A DNA stretch of 33,245 bases, taken from NCBI GenBank assembly GCA_016866385.1, contig VGMU01000027.1, forward strand, positions 1 through 33,245, read 5' to 3'. Below the pieces are notes generated by a model, which saw nothing but the letters and a program-made list of their open reading frames with translations, did not search any database and was not told the DNA's origin. The position numbers and the translations under genes were made by a program. The stretch is from Bacteroidota bacterium (lineage in GTDB: Bacteria; Bacteroidota; Bacteroidia; Cytophagales; Cyclobacteriaceae). Positions 11,048 through 18,786 of this stretch are shown in pieces (the first letter of the stretch is position 1; each line of letters starts with the position of its first letter).

Positions 11048-11068
11048 AAACGCTAAAAAAAACCAACC

Positions 11069-11446
11069 ATGAATTTTCCCTCAGAACTTAAGTACACCAA
11101 AGACCACGAATGGGTCAGAATCGAAGGAGACATTGCTACAGTAGGCGTAACTGACTTTGCTCAGAAAGAATTGGGTGATATCGTCTATGTAGAAGTAGAG
11201 ACCATAGGTGAGACCCTTGAAGCAGGTGAAGTTTTTGGAACCGTAGAAGCAGTAAAAACTGTTTCTGACCTCTTTATGCCTGTTGCAGGTGAGATCTTAG
11301 AAGTTAATCCTGAACTTGAATCTTCTCCAGAACTGGTCAATGAGTCTGCATACGAGCAAGGATGGATGGTTAAAGTAAAGCTTAGTGGAGTTATCCCTAC
11401 CGATTTGATGGACGCGGCGAGTTATAAGGCTCTTATTGGGGATTAA
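11069..11446 (+). CDS. gcvH: Glycine cleavage system H protein
   Basis: This 125-residue protein is the lipoyl carrier of the glycine cleavage complex. It shuttles the aminomethyl group between the P, T and L proteins in the cytosol. The lipoylation site is visible as [10 protein letters not shown], with Lys63 as the attachment lysine. The N-terminus ([20 protein letters not shown]) and the late [13 protein letters not shown] segment are classic H-protein motifs. No gcvT, gcvP or lpd lies nearby, so the gene stands apart from its pathway. From memory, gcvH and a vanZ-like gene downstream of sprA is a recurrent arrangement in Bacteroidota. The VanZ-like gene follows after six bases. Confidence 0.97.
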   Translation: MNFPSELKYTKDHEWVRIEGDIATVGVTDFAQKELGDIVYVEVETIGETLEAGEVFGTVEAVKTVSDLFMPVAGEILEVNPELESSPELVNESAYEQGWMVKVKLSGVIPTDLMDAASYKALIGD

Positions 11447-11452
11447 CATTCC

Positions 11453-11827
11453 ATGCCTCGCTTGCTTCTAGCAGTACTGTGGTTAAGCCTTTGTTGTCTT
11501 GCCATGCTTACTCCAGTATCTGCATTTCCAGAGGTTGAAGCTTTTGATTTTCAAGATAAAGTCATCCATTTTATATGTTTTTTTGTTCAATCCTACCTTT
11601 GGGTAGGATTGGGTATAAAAAAAATGGTAGGAATGGGAAAAAAAATGAGACTATTAGTCAGCCTTTTGGCCTTTGCCATACTCCCTGGAATCCTGCTAGA
11701 AAGCGCCCAAAATATAATTCCTTTCCGTACTTTCGATTGGGTAGATTTAAGCGTGAATGCCTTTGGTGGAATTTTTGGATTTTTTATCTATTTAAATTGG
11801 CCTAATTGCAAATTTATTTTGGATTAA
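11453..11827 (+). CDS. VanZ-like family membrane protein
   Basis: This 124-residue protein has about four predicted membrane segments (roughly 3-22, 36-53, 65-83, 95-115). It carries the VanZ family signature in its second half: Glu and Gln in ESAQNIIPFRTFDWVDL, then the Asn/Gly of VNAFGGIFG. VanZ itself confers low-level teicoplanin resistance, but most small bacterial members have no known role and resistance should not be assumed. The start is six bases after gcvH, so the two genes are probably co-transcribed. The 66 bases after its stop hold no clear terminator. Confidence 0.85.
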   Translation: MPRLLLAVLWLSLCCLAMLTPVSAFPEVEAFDFQDKVIHFICFFVQSYLWVGLGIKKMVGMGKKMRLLVSLLAFAILPGILLESAQNIIPFRTFDWVDLSVNAFGGIFGFFIYLNWPNCKFILD

Positions 11828-11893
11828 TCTTGAATAATTAGTAGACTTGTTTTAAATCTAGAAAACGATTCATCTTTACCAACCAAATTCGCC

Positions 11894-12577
11894 ATGGAAG
11901 CAAAAAAGACTCCAAAAGCTGACTTGAACAAAAGAGTGGGTATGTTTACCAACCTTGGTCTTGCTGTTGCTGTAGGTCTAACCCTTGTTGCCTTCGAATG
12001 GAAGTCTTACGACGACAGCAATTTAAAAAACCTGGGAAACGTAGACGACAATTTCGAAGAGCTATTGGATGTGCCTATTACTCAACAACCCCCTCCTCCT
12101 CCTCCACCACCACCTATGGAGCAACCAGTGATTGAAGAAATTCCTGACGAAGTAAAAATCGAGCAGAAAATCGACGTAAACTTCGATGTGGACGTTAAAG
12201 AAACTACCGTGATCAAAGAAGTTGTAATTTCAGAAGCGGTTGTTAAAGAGGAAAAAGCAGACGAAATCTTCGACGTGGTAGAAACTCAGCCCAGCCCTCC
12301 TGGTGGAATGTCGGCTTGGAACAAATACCTTTCAGACAATCTCAAATATCCAACTCAAGCCCGAAGAATGGGAGTTGAAGGTACGGTAATTGTGGTATTC
12401 GTGGTCAATACGGATGGTTCCATTCAAGACGTAGAAGTGTTGAGAGGTATAGGTGGAGGTTGCGACGAAGAAGCGATAAAAGTAGTAAAAAATGCTCCCA
12501 AGTGGGATCCTGGCAAGCAAAGAGGTAGAGCTGTTAGGACCCGTATGAGGCTTCCTATTCGATTTAAATTAAGCTAA
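11894..12577 (+). CDS. TonB-family energy transducer
   Basis: This 227-residue protein is anchored in the inner membrane by one segment at about 17-34. It has a run of nine prolines (66-74) followed by an acidic/valine-rich linker (76-132) that would span the periplasm. A TonB C-terminal domain fills about 140-226 (KYPTQARRMGVEGTVIVVF, then GGGCDEEAIKVVKNAPKW). Such proteins pass proton-motive-force energy to outer-membrane TonB-dependent receptors. Bacteroidota carry several paralogues, so I give no gene symbol. No exbB, exbD or receptor gene is adjacent. The gene stands alone, 66 bases after the VanZ gene, and is closed by a strong terminator. Confidence 0.9.
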   Translation: MEAKKTPKADLNKRVGMFTNLGLAVAVGLTLVAFEWKSYDDSNLKNLGNVDDNFEELLDVPITQQPPPPPPPPPMEQPVIEEIPDEVKIEQKIDVNFDVDVKETTVIKEVVISEAVVKEEKADEIFDVVETQPSPPGGMSAWNKYLSDNLKYPTQARRMGVEGTVIVVFVVNTDGSIQDVEVLRGIGGGCDEEAIKVVKNAPKWDPGKQRGRAVRTRMRLPIRFKLS

Positions 12578-12580
12578 TTG

Positions 12581-12609
12581 AAAAGACCCGAGGTATCGGG
12601 TCTTTTTTT
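12581..12609 (+). terminator. Rho-independent terminator after the TonB-family gene
   Basis: A perfect 10-bp stem (AAAAGACCCG / CGGGTCTTTT) with a six-base loop is followed by a continuous T-run to 12609. It begins only a few bases after the TAA stop and is the clearest intrinsic terminator in the window for plus-strand transcription. Confidence 0.9.
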
Positions 12610-12631
12610 ATCCAATTTTGATCCAGATTTT

Positions 12632-12666
12632 AGAAAAGGGACTGATTTTAAATCAGTCCCTTTTCT
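12632..12666 (-). terminator. Palindromic terminator between convergent genes
   Basis: Two perfect 16-base arms (AGAAAAGGGACTGATT and its complement) flank a three-base centre, ending two bases from the yicC stop. Because the outer stem is A/T-rich on both sides it can act in both directions. Its position makes it the likely terminator of the minus-strand yicC operon and a backup for the plus-strand TonB gene. Confidence 0.85.
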
Positions 12667-12668
12667 AT

Positions 12669-13547
12669 TTACAGCACGTTTAGGCTTTGCTCCTTAATTT
12701 TTTCCAATTCATCCTTCATGAGAATTACCTGCCTCTGAATCCCAGCATCATTGGCTTTAGATCCAATGGTGTTGATCTCTCTGCCAATCTCTTGGGCAAT
12801 AAAACCTAGTTTTTTTCCTTGAAGCAATTCATTTTCCATGGAGGATAAAAAATAATCCAAGTGCGTTTGCAATCGGACCAACTCTTCTGTGATATCTATC
12901 TTCTCAAAATAGTAGATAAGTTCTTGTTCGAAGCGGTTGGCATCAAAGGAGTTTTCCTCCACCCATTGGGAGAAATATCCCTTAATTCTTTGCTTTATTT
13001 TTTCTTTTCGCGCAGGGTCATCTTCTTTTATGCGTTGCAATCCTTGGCTTATAATCGCACAATTTTCTTTCATCTTCAACCACAAAGAAGCCCCTTCATC
13101 AGACCGGAATCGATCACATTGCGCCAGGGCTTGTTCTACTACGCGCTTTACTTGATCCCAATCTTGACTTTCCTCCCGATCAGCAGGCACATGTACCATT
13201 ACATTTGGAGCCTGAAGTGCAAGCTTAAATAACTCTTCTGAGGATTCGTTGACCGATGTAGCCAGTTGCTGAAATTGGGTAAAGTAAGACCTGAATAAAT
13301 CCTCATTGAGCTGCACAGGTAACTGCTGTGGACCTTTAGGAACAAAATCTATAGTTACACTTACCTTACCTCTTTCTAAACTGGATTGTACCAAGTTTCT
13401 GATTTCAGGTTCACGGTCGCTAAACTGCCGAGGACTTCGAACAGTTAGATCCAAAAATTTTGAGTTGAGTGATCGGACTTCGACATGGACCACCATCTGG
13501 TCGTTCTCAAATCCTGCAACCCCAAATCCAGTCATAGATTTGATCAT
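12669..13547 (-). CDS. yicC: YicC family endoribonuclease
   Basis: This 292-residue protein has the standard YicC length and both family domains. The N-terminal YicC_N part starts MIKSMTGFGVAGFE and continues through VEVRSLNSKFLDLTVRSPR. The C-terminal DUF1732 part ends GSKANDAGIQRQVILMKDEL. Escherichia coli YicC is an endoribonuclease linked to small-RNA decay and stationary-phase survival; the same activity here is by homology. It is the last gene of a minus-strand run, starting 10 bases after the stop of the TolB-like protein. In many other bacteria yicC lies beside gmk, but no guanylate kinase gene is visible here. Confidence 0.93.
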   Translation of the reverse strand: MIKSMTGFGVAGFENDQMVVHVEVRSLNSKFLDLTVRSPRQFSDREPEIRNLVQSSLERGKVSVTIDFVPKGPQQLPVQLNEDLFRSYFTQFQQLATSVNESSEELFKLALQAPNVMVHVPADREESQDWDQVKRVVEQALAQCDRFRSDEGASLWLKMKENCAIISQGLQRIKEDDPARKEKIKQRIKGYFSQWVEENSFDANRFEQELIYYFEKIDITEELVRLQTHLDYFLSSMENELLQGKKLGFIAQEIGREINTIGSKANDAGIQRQVILMKDELEKIKEQSLNVL

Positions 13548-13557
13548 ATTTCTCGAG

Positions 13558-16500
13558 TTAGAAATTATACCCCAAAGTAAAGTAAAATTTCAAGTCTTCG
13601 CTTTGGTAATTTCTAATGGGCCGAGCTACATCAAATTTTACATAATAATTCATAAGTACGGTGCGAAGCCCCGCTCCATAGCTTTGAAGCCAAGGATTAT
13701 TAAAATTATTCAATACTATTACAAATGGTGAGCCCGGTGTATTGATTACTTCTGTATTCTGATCGTTGACTTTCTCCCAAGGAGCAGCATCGTTCCATGC
13801 AGAACCCACATCATAAAATCCTACCATCTGGAAGTTCTTTATAAAATTTGAAGTGATGTTGCCTCTAGTAAGGTAAGAAAACAAGGGAAATCTCAATTCA
13901 GTAGAAAAAGTAACCACATTCCTACCACGTATTTCGTCATAATCAAATCCTCTTAAATCTACGAAGTCTGCAAACAGTATATTGGAGTTTTCCAGCCCTT
14001 CTGGATTGCGAATGGGCGATGGTTCGGGACGATTCGCTGGGGGAGTGTAGAAGTCATTGAAGAGCCAGTTGTCCATACCCCCCACTAAATAATTTTGAGG
14101 ATTAGGACCCATGAAAGAACCGTAATAAAACTTTGAGGCCAGGACTATATTCTTATGAATCTTTTGATAATTCCTGAGGTCTACATACATATTGCTAAAT
14201 GACCTATTGCCATGATTAAGTCCTTGGTAATGCATGAATCCAATTTTTCCTTTGGTTCCTGTAAACGAATATAGTCCCATAGGCTCGGTCCTGTCGTAGA
14301 CAAACTCTGCCTTGCCACCAACATAGTTTACATCGAAGCGATTTAACTCAGGGATCTTACTGTAAATGATAGAATCTGCATTCAGATTGTAATATCTGGT
14401 AGTGGCTACAAAGGGGGCTGCGTACAATCTAGAGTGTACATTTAAGGGGTAAGAAGCTCCTGCTTCCACTTTGGAGAGTACGTATTTTTGATAACTAATA
14501 TCTCCTTCAGAGACCCTAAGGGTTTTTCTATCGTACCTTCCTCTTACATCTAATCTTGATTTGAGGTATTCGTATTCAAACCAAATATCTCCTCCAGAAT
14601 CAAAATCTAGGGAAGTCATAATTCCTCCCATAAAGAGGTGATTGTCTAGGATATCGGTCATTTTGCCATTGAGGTGAATCCCAAATCCTCGAAGGGGATC
14701 AACTACAAATCGGGTGTTGATGTGATTGGTAAAAAATTGAGGTTCCATCAGCATGGGACCAGAAATTCGCTTCTGTAGATTTTGCTTACGAAAAGACTCT
14801 AGTAAATTATTTTTTGCCTCTTCCTGCTTAGGCGTAGGAGTACTTGTGTCGACAAGGGCAGCAGAAGGTATAGAATCAAAAGTATAATTATCAGTATTTA
14901 TTCCTTTTTTGGATTCAAACCTAAGCCTATCTGTTGAAATAGAGGAGGTTTTTCTGGATAAGGTATCTAATGCGGGAGCTGGAAGTACCAATTCTGGGTC
15001 TTCTTGCTTCTGCACTTGAGCAGGAACCTGAGTTTTTGCTTCAAGCAATCTTCTAGCTGCAATTCTTTCATTGAGTTCTTTGGCTTGAGCCAATTGTAAT
15101 CTAGGCGTGCTAGGGGTAAACTGGTCGACTCCAGAATAATTTTCTACGTATAGCTTAGATTCCTTCCCGTTTCTTACTGCATATGCCAGTTTATTCATTC
15201 GTGAATTCACATCAACTACCTCAATGCTACTGTCTATGGATGAAATTTGTGTGGACACTTGATTACCAATATTGTGTCTCATGATATTTCCTATCCCACT
15301 CAAATCACTCAGGTACACCAAGGTATTCCCATTCAGCTTTCTAGGATAACTATTTTTGCTATTCAAATTGGTGAGTTTGGTAAAGGTAGTAGTATCCTGT
15401 AGGATCTGGGCCATGTATAGGTTGTATTGGGAAGGAAAACTTCCTAAACTAGGGGTAGCCAAAGAATCCGGTTGGGCCACGAAATTGGTAGCATAAACTA
15501 AGGTGGAATCGTTTAAAAAGATGGGGTTGAGGTCATCAAAACTATCGTCGGTAAGCCTGCTTCCTTGTCCCCTGACGTTGAGGGTGTAGATGTCAGTTTT
15601 CCCATTTGAAATTGCAGAGAGGGCAATATTTTTTCCAGATTCATTAAAATCCATACTCAAGACATGAGTGATATTTCTTAGGAAAATTTTATTGCGAAGG
15701 GAACCATCCAGAGAGCGCTGCCTCAAGGTAGTTACTCCTCGTTTGAAAGAAGCGATGGCCAAGGTAGCCGAATCTCTCCAGGCAATGACCGGAGAAGATA
15801 AATTAGGTGGTAATTCTTCGTATTTAGCCCCTCCCTGGAAAATACGTTGCTCCATTCCAGAAGACAATTCCCTAGCAATTACAGTAAATTTCCCGGCATT
15901 ATTGACCACATACGCCAGATGGAGACCATCAGGGCTAAATTTAAGATCGGAAATAGCCCCATTGACTCGGGAAGAAGTACTAGCTATGGCTTTGGAGGCA
16001 TCCGGCGTTTTAAAATTAGAATAAACAGGTTCGTTGATCTTCAAATAAAACTGCTGCCAATCGGAGTAAAAAGTTTTGATATTGATTCCAATGGTATTGG
16101 CAATGCTATTTTCCTCATTTCTATTGATTCTAGATAAGTTCAAAATGCTAGAAACGTATCTTCTTCCGTATTTTTCGGCAATAAAATTCCAGATGGACTG
16201 GCCTACTAAGCCTGCTTCGAGATCTGTAAGAGCATATAACTTTGGATTGGAGGTATTTTTTAAATAGTGCCTGATGTAGTCGTCCATCTCCCTACTCCAG
16301 CCTTTGGCAAGGTAAAGCGCTATGCCGTCTACGTACCAATCGGGAAAATTGCTAATCAGATTGGCTTGAAATGCATCGGCCACTGAGGCGCCATACAACA
16401 TTTCCCGGATAATGACCTGAGATGTAGCAAAAAGAAGATCCTCTTTAAAAACATCCATTCTTCCTTTGTAGGCAACTTCAGCAATTAAGCGGCTAAACTT

Positions 16501-16851
16501 CGTCTGCCCTTCTTCGGTATACTGTTGGGCGTTGAGGTCTAAGTTACTCTGAAGGCGCTCTTCAGGTGAATTATAAATGTAGATTTTAGGTTTGGTGTAA
16601 GCCACATAGCCAATATTCTGGGTAAGCTTATTGAAATCGGCTTCTAAAAATTCAATAGCCATTTTTGCCATTGGCCCACCCCTATCGTAATAGTAGACTT
16701 CAAAATTTGCAGAGGTGTAATAATACCACTTGATTTCTTTATGCTGCACCCGATTTTTCCCAAACCGCTCTTGGTCAAACTGTGCCATAGCCTTGGCTGC
16801 ACTTAGCAGGGAAAGAAGAAAAATAAGGTAAAAAGAGAAAACGCTTCGCAT
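13558..16851 (-). CDS. TolB-like propeller / outer-membrane beta-barrel protein with degenerate peptidase-like domain
   Basis: This 1097-residue protein has a signal peptide at 1-24 (ends AMAQ). Residues about 38-280 resemble the gluzincin (peptidase MA-like) fold, but the zinc motif HExxH is replaced by RExxY (149-153, REMLY). The following PxWxxEGxA element reads PDWYVDGIAL, so catalysis is unlikely. Residues about 290-600 contain TolB/WD40-type repeats (DLKFSPDGLHLAYVV and similar). A low-complexity Gln/Pro-rich linker follows. From about 720 to the end is a BamA/Omp85-like barrel closing with YFTLGYNF, whose terminal aromatic suits Bam-dependent insertion. It is probably an outer-membrane protein with a periplasmic part. 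Function is unknown; the domains suggest protein or polysaccharide handling at the envelope. It lies between an FAD oxidoreductase and yicC with gaps of 8 and 10 bases. Confidence 0.75.
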   Translation of the reverse strand: MRSVFSFYLIFLLSLLSAAKAMAQFDQERFGKNRVQHKEIKWYYYTSANFEVYYYDRGGPMAKMAIEFLEADFNKLTQNIGYVAYTKPKIYIYNSPEERLQSNLDLNAQQYTEEGQTKFSRLIAEVAYKGRMDVFKEDLLFATSQVIIREMLYGASVADAFQANLISNFPDWYVDGIALYLAKGWSREMDDYIRHYLKNTSNPKLYALTDLEAGLVGQSIWNFIAEKYGRRYVSSILNLSRINRNEENSIANTIGINIKTFYSDWQQFYLKINEPVYSNFKTPDASKAIASTSSRVNGAISDLKFSPDGLHLAYVVNNAGKFTVIARELSSGMEQRIFQGGAKYEELPPNLSSPVIAWRDSATLAIASFKRGVTTLRQRSLDGSLRNKIFLRNITHVLSMDFNESGKNIALSAISNGKTDIYTLNVRGQGSRLTDDSFDDLNPIFLNDSTLVYATNFVAQPDSLATPSLGSFPSQYNLYMAQILQDTTTFTKLTNLNSKNSYPRKLNGNTLVYLSDLSGIGNIMRHNIGNQVSTQISSIDSSIEVVDVNSRMNKLAYAVRNGKESKLYVENYSGVDQFTPSTPRLQLAQAKELNERIAARRLLEAKTQVPAQVQKQEDPELVLPAPALDTLSRKTSSISTDRLRFESKKGINTDNYTFDSIPSAALVDTSTPTPKQEEAKNNLLESFRKQNLQKRISGPMLMEPQFFTNHINTRFVVDPLRGFGIHLNGKMTDILDNHLFMGGIMTSLDFDSGGDIWFEYEYLKSRLDVRGRYDRKTLRVSEGDISYQKYVLSKVEAGASYPLNVHSRLYAAPFVATTRYYNLNADSIIYSKIPELNRFDVNYVGGKAEFVYDRTEPMGLYSFTGTKGKIGFMHYQGLNHGNRSFSNMYVDLRNYQKIHKNIVLASKFYYGSFMGPNPQNYLVGGMDNWLFNDFYTPPANRPEPSPIRNPEGLENSNILFADFVDLRGFDYDEIRGRNVVTFSTELRFPLFSYLTRGNITSNFIKNFQMVGFYDVGSAWNDAAPWEKVNDQNTEVINTPGSPFVIVLNNFNNPWLQSYGAGLRTVLMNYYVKFDVARPIRNYQSEDLKFYFTLGYNF

Positions 16852-16859
16852 CCAAAAAC

Positions 16860-18077
16860 CTATTGATCGAGTTTAAATATATTAAAATACCTAGAGATGT
16901 CCACTTCAATAGGCAAAGGCTTTACATCAAAAATAAAATCTTGCATCACCTTGCTAAAGTGGGGCACCAAAGATACCCCTTTGGTACCAAATCCATTGAA
17001 GACATAAACGTTGGAAAGCTCAGGATGTTTACCTAAAAATGGTTTTCTATCCTTGGTGGCAGGTCGAATTCCAAAACCATGATGAATTATTCCTTCCACC
17101 TCAACCTGAACCAACTCTTGAAGTTTTTCTACCAACTCTTTTGCTGCACGGAAAGTAGCTCCCTGGTTCAAATCATGCCAGCTGTAAGTGGAGCCCAGCC
17201 TCACATTTCCATTGTTTAAGGGTATCCGAAAAACTCCTCTATTGACAATGCAATCCAAATCTGCTTCTTGCTTGACTTCCAGGATTTCTCCTTTGACAGG
17301 GGAAAAGGGCAAGAAGGAAAAAAAACGAGACTGCTTTGTACCCATTCCAGAACAAAATATTACAGCCTTGGCATGCAGGCCCTTGTAATTCCAGCCTTCT
17401 CCTTGTTGGATCAAAAGTTCTTCTTGAAATTTTTCGATTCGCAAATTATCCCCAAAAAAGGAGGCCATACCATCCAATAATGTGCGAGACTGCTTTGTAC
17501 CCATTCCAGAACAAAAAATTACAGCCTTGGCATGCCGGCCCTTGTAATTCCAGCCTTCTCCTTGTTGGATCAAAAGTTCTTCTTGAAATTTTTCGATTCG
17601 CAAATTATCCCCAAAAAAGGAGGCCATACCATCCAATAATGTGGGGAGATCTACCCAACCCGAACCCTGGAGCATCACCCCACCAAAAGGATCCCTTACC
17701 TGGGTATATATAGAAGAAGTAAAAATTTGCTCAATAAATTGGCCTATGTTGGGGTCGCTGGAATGGCCCATCCACTCATTCTGCTCTTCTATGGTCAAAA
17801 AAGGGCGATATATCTTTTGGGGATATAAAAATTTTCTAGAGCTTATTTTCTCAAGCTCCCGGTAAAAGGGTTCAATCTCTGGAAAGAGTTCTTCTGCCAT
17901 CCAGGTCTTCACCATTTTTCTTCCGGTTATGGGATTATACAATCCCGCTGCCACCCTGCTACTTTGATTGTGCATAGGTTGATCCAGCAGCATGATCCTC
18001 TTCCCTTCTTTACCAAGCCGATACGCCATGGCAGTACCTGCTATTCCTTGACCTATGATTAAAAAATCAATTTCCAT
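16860..18077 (-). CDS. DAO-family FAD-dependent oxidoreductase with internal tandem duplication
   Basis: The ATG at 18077 gives 405 residues. A TTG 18 bases upstream is in frame but less likely, since the FAD-binding strand follows directly (MEIDFLIIGQGIAGTAMAYR, the GxGxxG dinucleotide motif). The C-terminus has the matching GFGIRPATKDRKPFLG segment seen in D-amino-acid/glycine oxidase-type enzymes (PF01266). The amine substrate cannot be read from sequence. Residues about 146-198 and 199-251 are the same 53-residue block encoded twice, differing only at GRHAK versus GLHAK. Removing one copy gives about 352 residues, the usual size, and the second copy runs smoothly into the normal continuation (FFSFLPFSPVKGEIL). 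The frame is kept, so a protein can be made, but folding is doubtful because the block includes the conserved VIFCSGMG strand of the FAD domain. First gene of a minus-strand run of three. Confidence 0.85.
   Translation of the reverse strand: MEIDFLIIGQGIAGTAMAYRLGKEGKRIMLLDQPMHNQSSRVAAGLYNPITGRKMVKTWMAEELFPEIEPFYRELEKISSRKFLYPQKIYRPFLTIEEQNEWMGHSSDPNIGQFIEQIFTSSIYTQVRDPFGGVMLQGSGWVDLPTLLDGMASFFGDNLRIEKFQEELLIQQGEGWNYKGRHAKAVIFCSGMGTKQSRTLLDGMASFFGDNLRIEKFQEELLIQQGEGWNYKGLHAKAVIFCSGMGTKQSRFFSFLPFSPVKGEILEVKQEADLDCIVNRGVFRIPLNNGNVRLGSTYSWHDLNQGATFRAAKELVEKLQELVQVEVEGIIHHGFGIRPATKDRKPFLGKHPELSNVYVFNGFGTKGVSLVPHFSKVMQDFIFDVKPLPIEVDISRYFNIFKLDQ
17326..17643. repeat. 159-bp direct tandem duplication inside an FAD oxidoreductase gene
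   Basis: Copy one is 17326-17484 and copy two 17485-17643, immediately adjacent. They match at 157 of 159 positions, differing at 17358/17517 (T/A, synonymous) and 17377/17536 (A/C, Leu/Arg). The length is a multiple of three, so the reading frame is kept. I see no inverted repeats or transposase at the ends, so replication slippage or unequal crossover is the likely origin. Confidence 0.97.
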
Positions 18078-18080
18078 ATC

Positions 18081-18088
18081 CAAAATTA
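18081..18088 (-). promoter_or_regulatory. Candidate -7 element just before the FAD oxidoreductase start
   Basis: On the minus strand this reads TAATTTTG, a perfect match to TAnnTTTG, ending four bases before the ATG at 18077. Transcription would begin at or within a few bases of the ATG, so the mRNA may have almost no leader. This also argues against the TTG at 18095 as the start. No -33 element is obvious. Confidence 0.4.
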
Positions 18089-18101
18089 AACCCAATATTC
18101 T

Positions 18102-18109
18102 TTACTTTG
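18102..18109 (+). promoter_or_regulatory. Weak candidate -7 element for the MBL-pssA-porUV operon
   Basis: TTACTTTG matches TAnnTTTG at seven of eight positions and lies 23 bases before the ATG at 18133. The divergent gene on the other strand has its own candidate element about 15 bases away, so this 55-base gap probably holds two back-to-back promoters. Confidence 0.3.
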
Positions 18110-18132
18110 CTTTACTATCTCAGACTTTTAGA

Positions 18133-18786
18133 ATGCTCCATATCAAGTGCTTAACCTGTAATCCTTTTCAGGAAAATACCTACCTGATGTACGATGACCT
18201 TGGGGAAGCCGCCTTGGTAGATCCTGGATGCTATACTTCTGAGGAAAAAGCAAGGCTAGAAGCTTTTATAGACGAAAAAGGCCTGAAATTAAAGTATTTA
18301 CTCAATACCCATTGCCACATCGATCACGTACTTGGAAATGCTTGGGCCATACAAAAGTACGGACTCTCCCTCCACATTCATGCCCAAGAGGAGGCTGTCC
18401 TTAAAGCGGTGCAAGTTTATGCCCCAAATTATGGTTTTCCGGCATATACTCCCTCCGAGCCAGAGGGGTATTTGACAGAAGGTCAAGTAATCCAAATTGG
18501 AAAAGAATCCATCCACGTCCTCTTTGTACCTGGGCATTCTCCAGGCCATGTGGTATTTTACCACCCTGAAAGTGGGCAATGCCTAGCTGGAGATACCTTG
18601 TTTTATGGCAGCATTGGGAGAACTGACTTGCCAGGGGGAAACCACTCCTTGTTGTTGGAAAAAATAACTACCCAACTGTTTACCTTGCCAGATGCCACGG
18701 TAATATTTTCAGGTCATGGACCAAAAACCAGTATTGGTTTTGAAAAAAAATCTAATCCTTTTGTTGGCCAAACTAGTATTTCTTGA
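18133..18786 (+). CDS. MBL-fold metallo-hydrolase (glyoxalase II-like)
   Basis: This 217-residue protein starts at the ATG at 18133 (MLHIKCLTCNPFQENTYLMY), the normal start of the family. An upstream in-frame ATG at 18055 would lie inside the divergent FAD gene and is rejected. The two-metal site is complete: H60, H62, D64 and H65 in THCHIDH, then H135 (GHSPGH), D154 (GDTLF) and H195 (SGHGP). These motifs are those of hydroxyacylglutathione hydrolase-like enzymes that cleave thioesters. The exact substrate is unknown, and Bacteroidota often lack glutathione. It is cytosolic, with no signal peptide. The stop overlaps the TTG start of pssA. Confidence 0.88.
   Translation: MLHIKCLTCNPFQENTYLMYDDLGEAALVDPGCYTSEEKARLEAFIDEKGLKLKYLLNTHCHIDHVLGNAWAIQKYGLSLHIHAQEEAVLKAVQVYAPNYGFPAYTPSEPEGYLTEGQVIQIGKESIHVLFVPGHSPGHVVFYHPESGQCLAGDTLFYGSIGRTDLPGGNHSLLLEKITTQLFTLPDATVIFSGHGPKTSIGFEKKSNPFVGQTSIS

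Noticed and set aside
13306..13731. A 141-codon plus-strand frame across the yicC/TolB-like junction
   Set aside because: It overlaps two well-supported minus-strand genes and shows no domain.
17336..17713. A 125-codon plus-strand frame over the tandem duplication, itself repetitive
   Set aside because: It is the antisense shadow of the duplicated block in the FAD oxidoreductase gene and has no independent start signals or family likeness.
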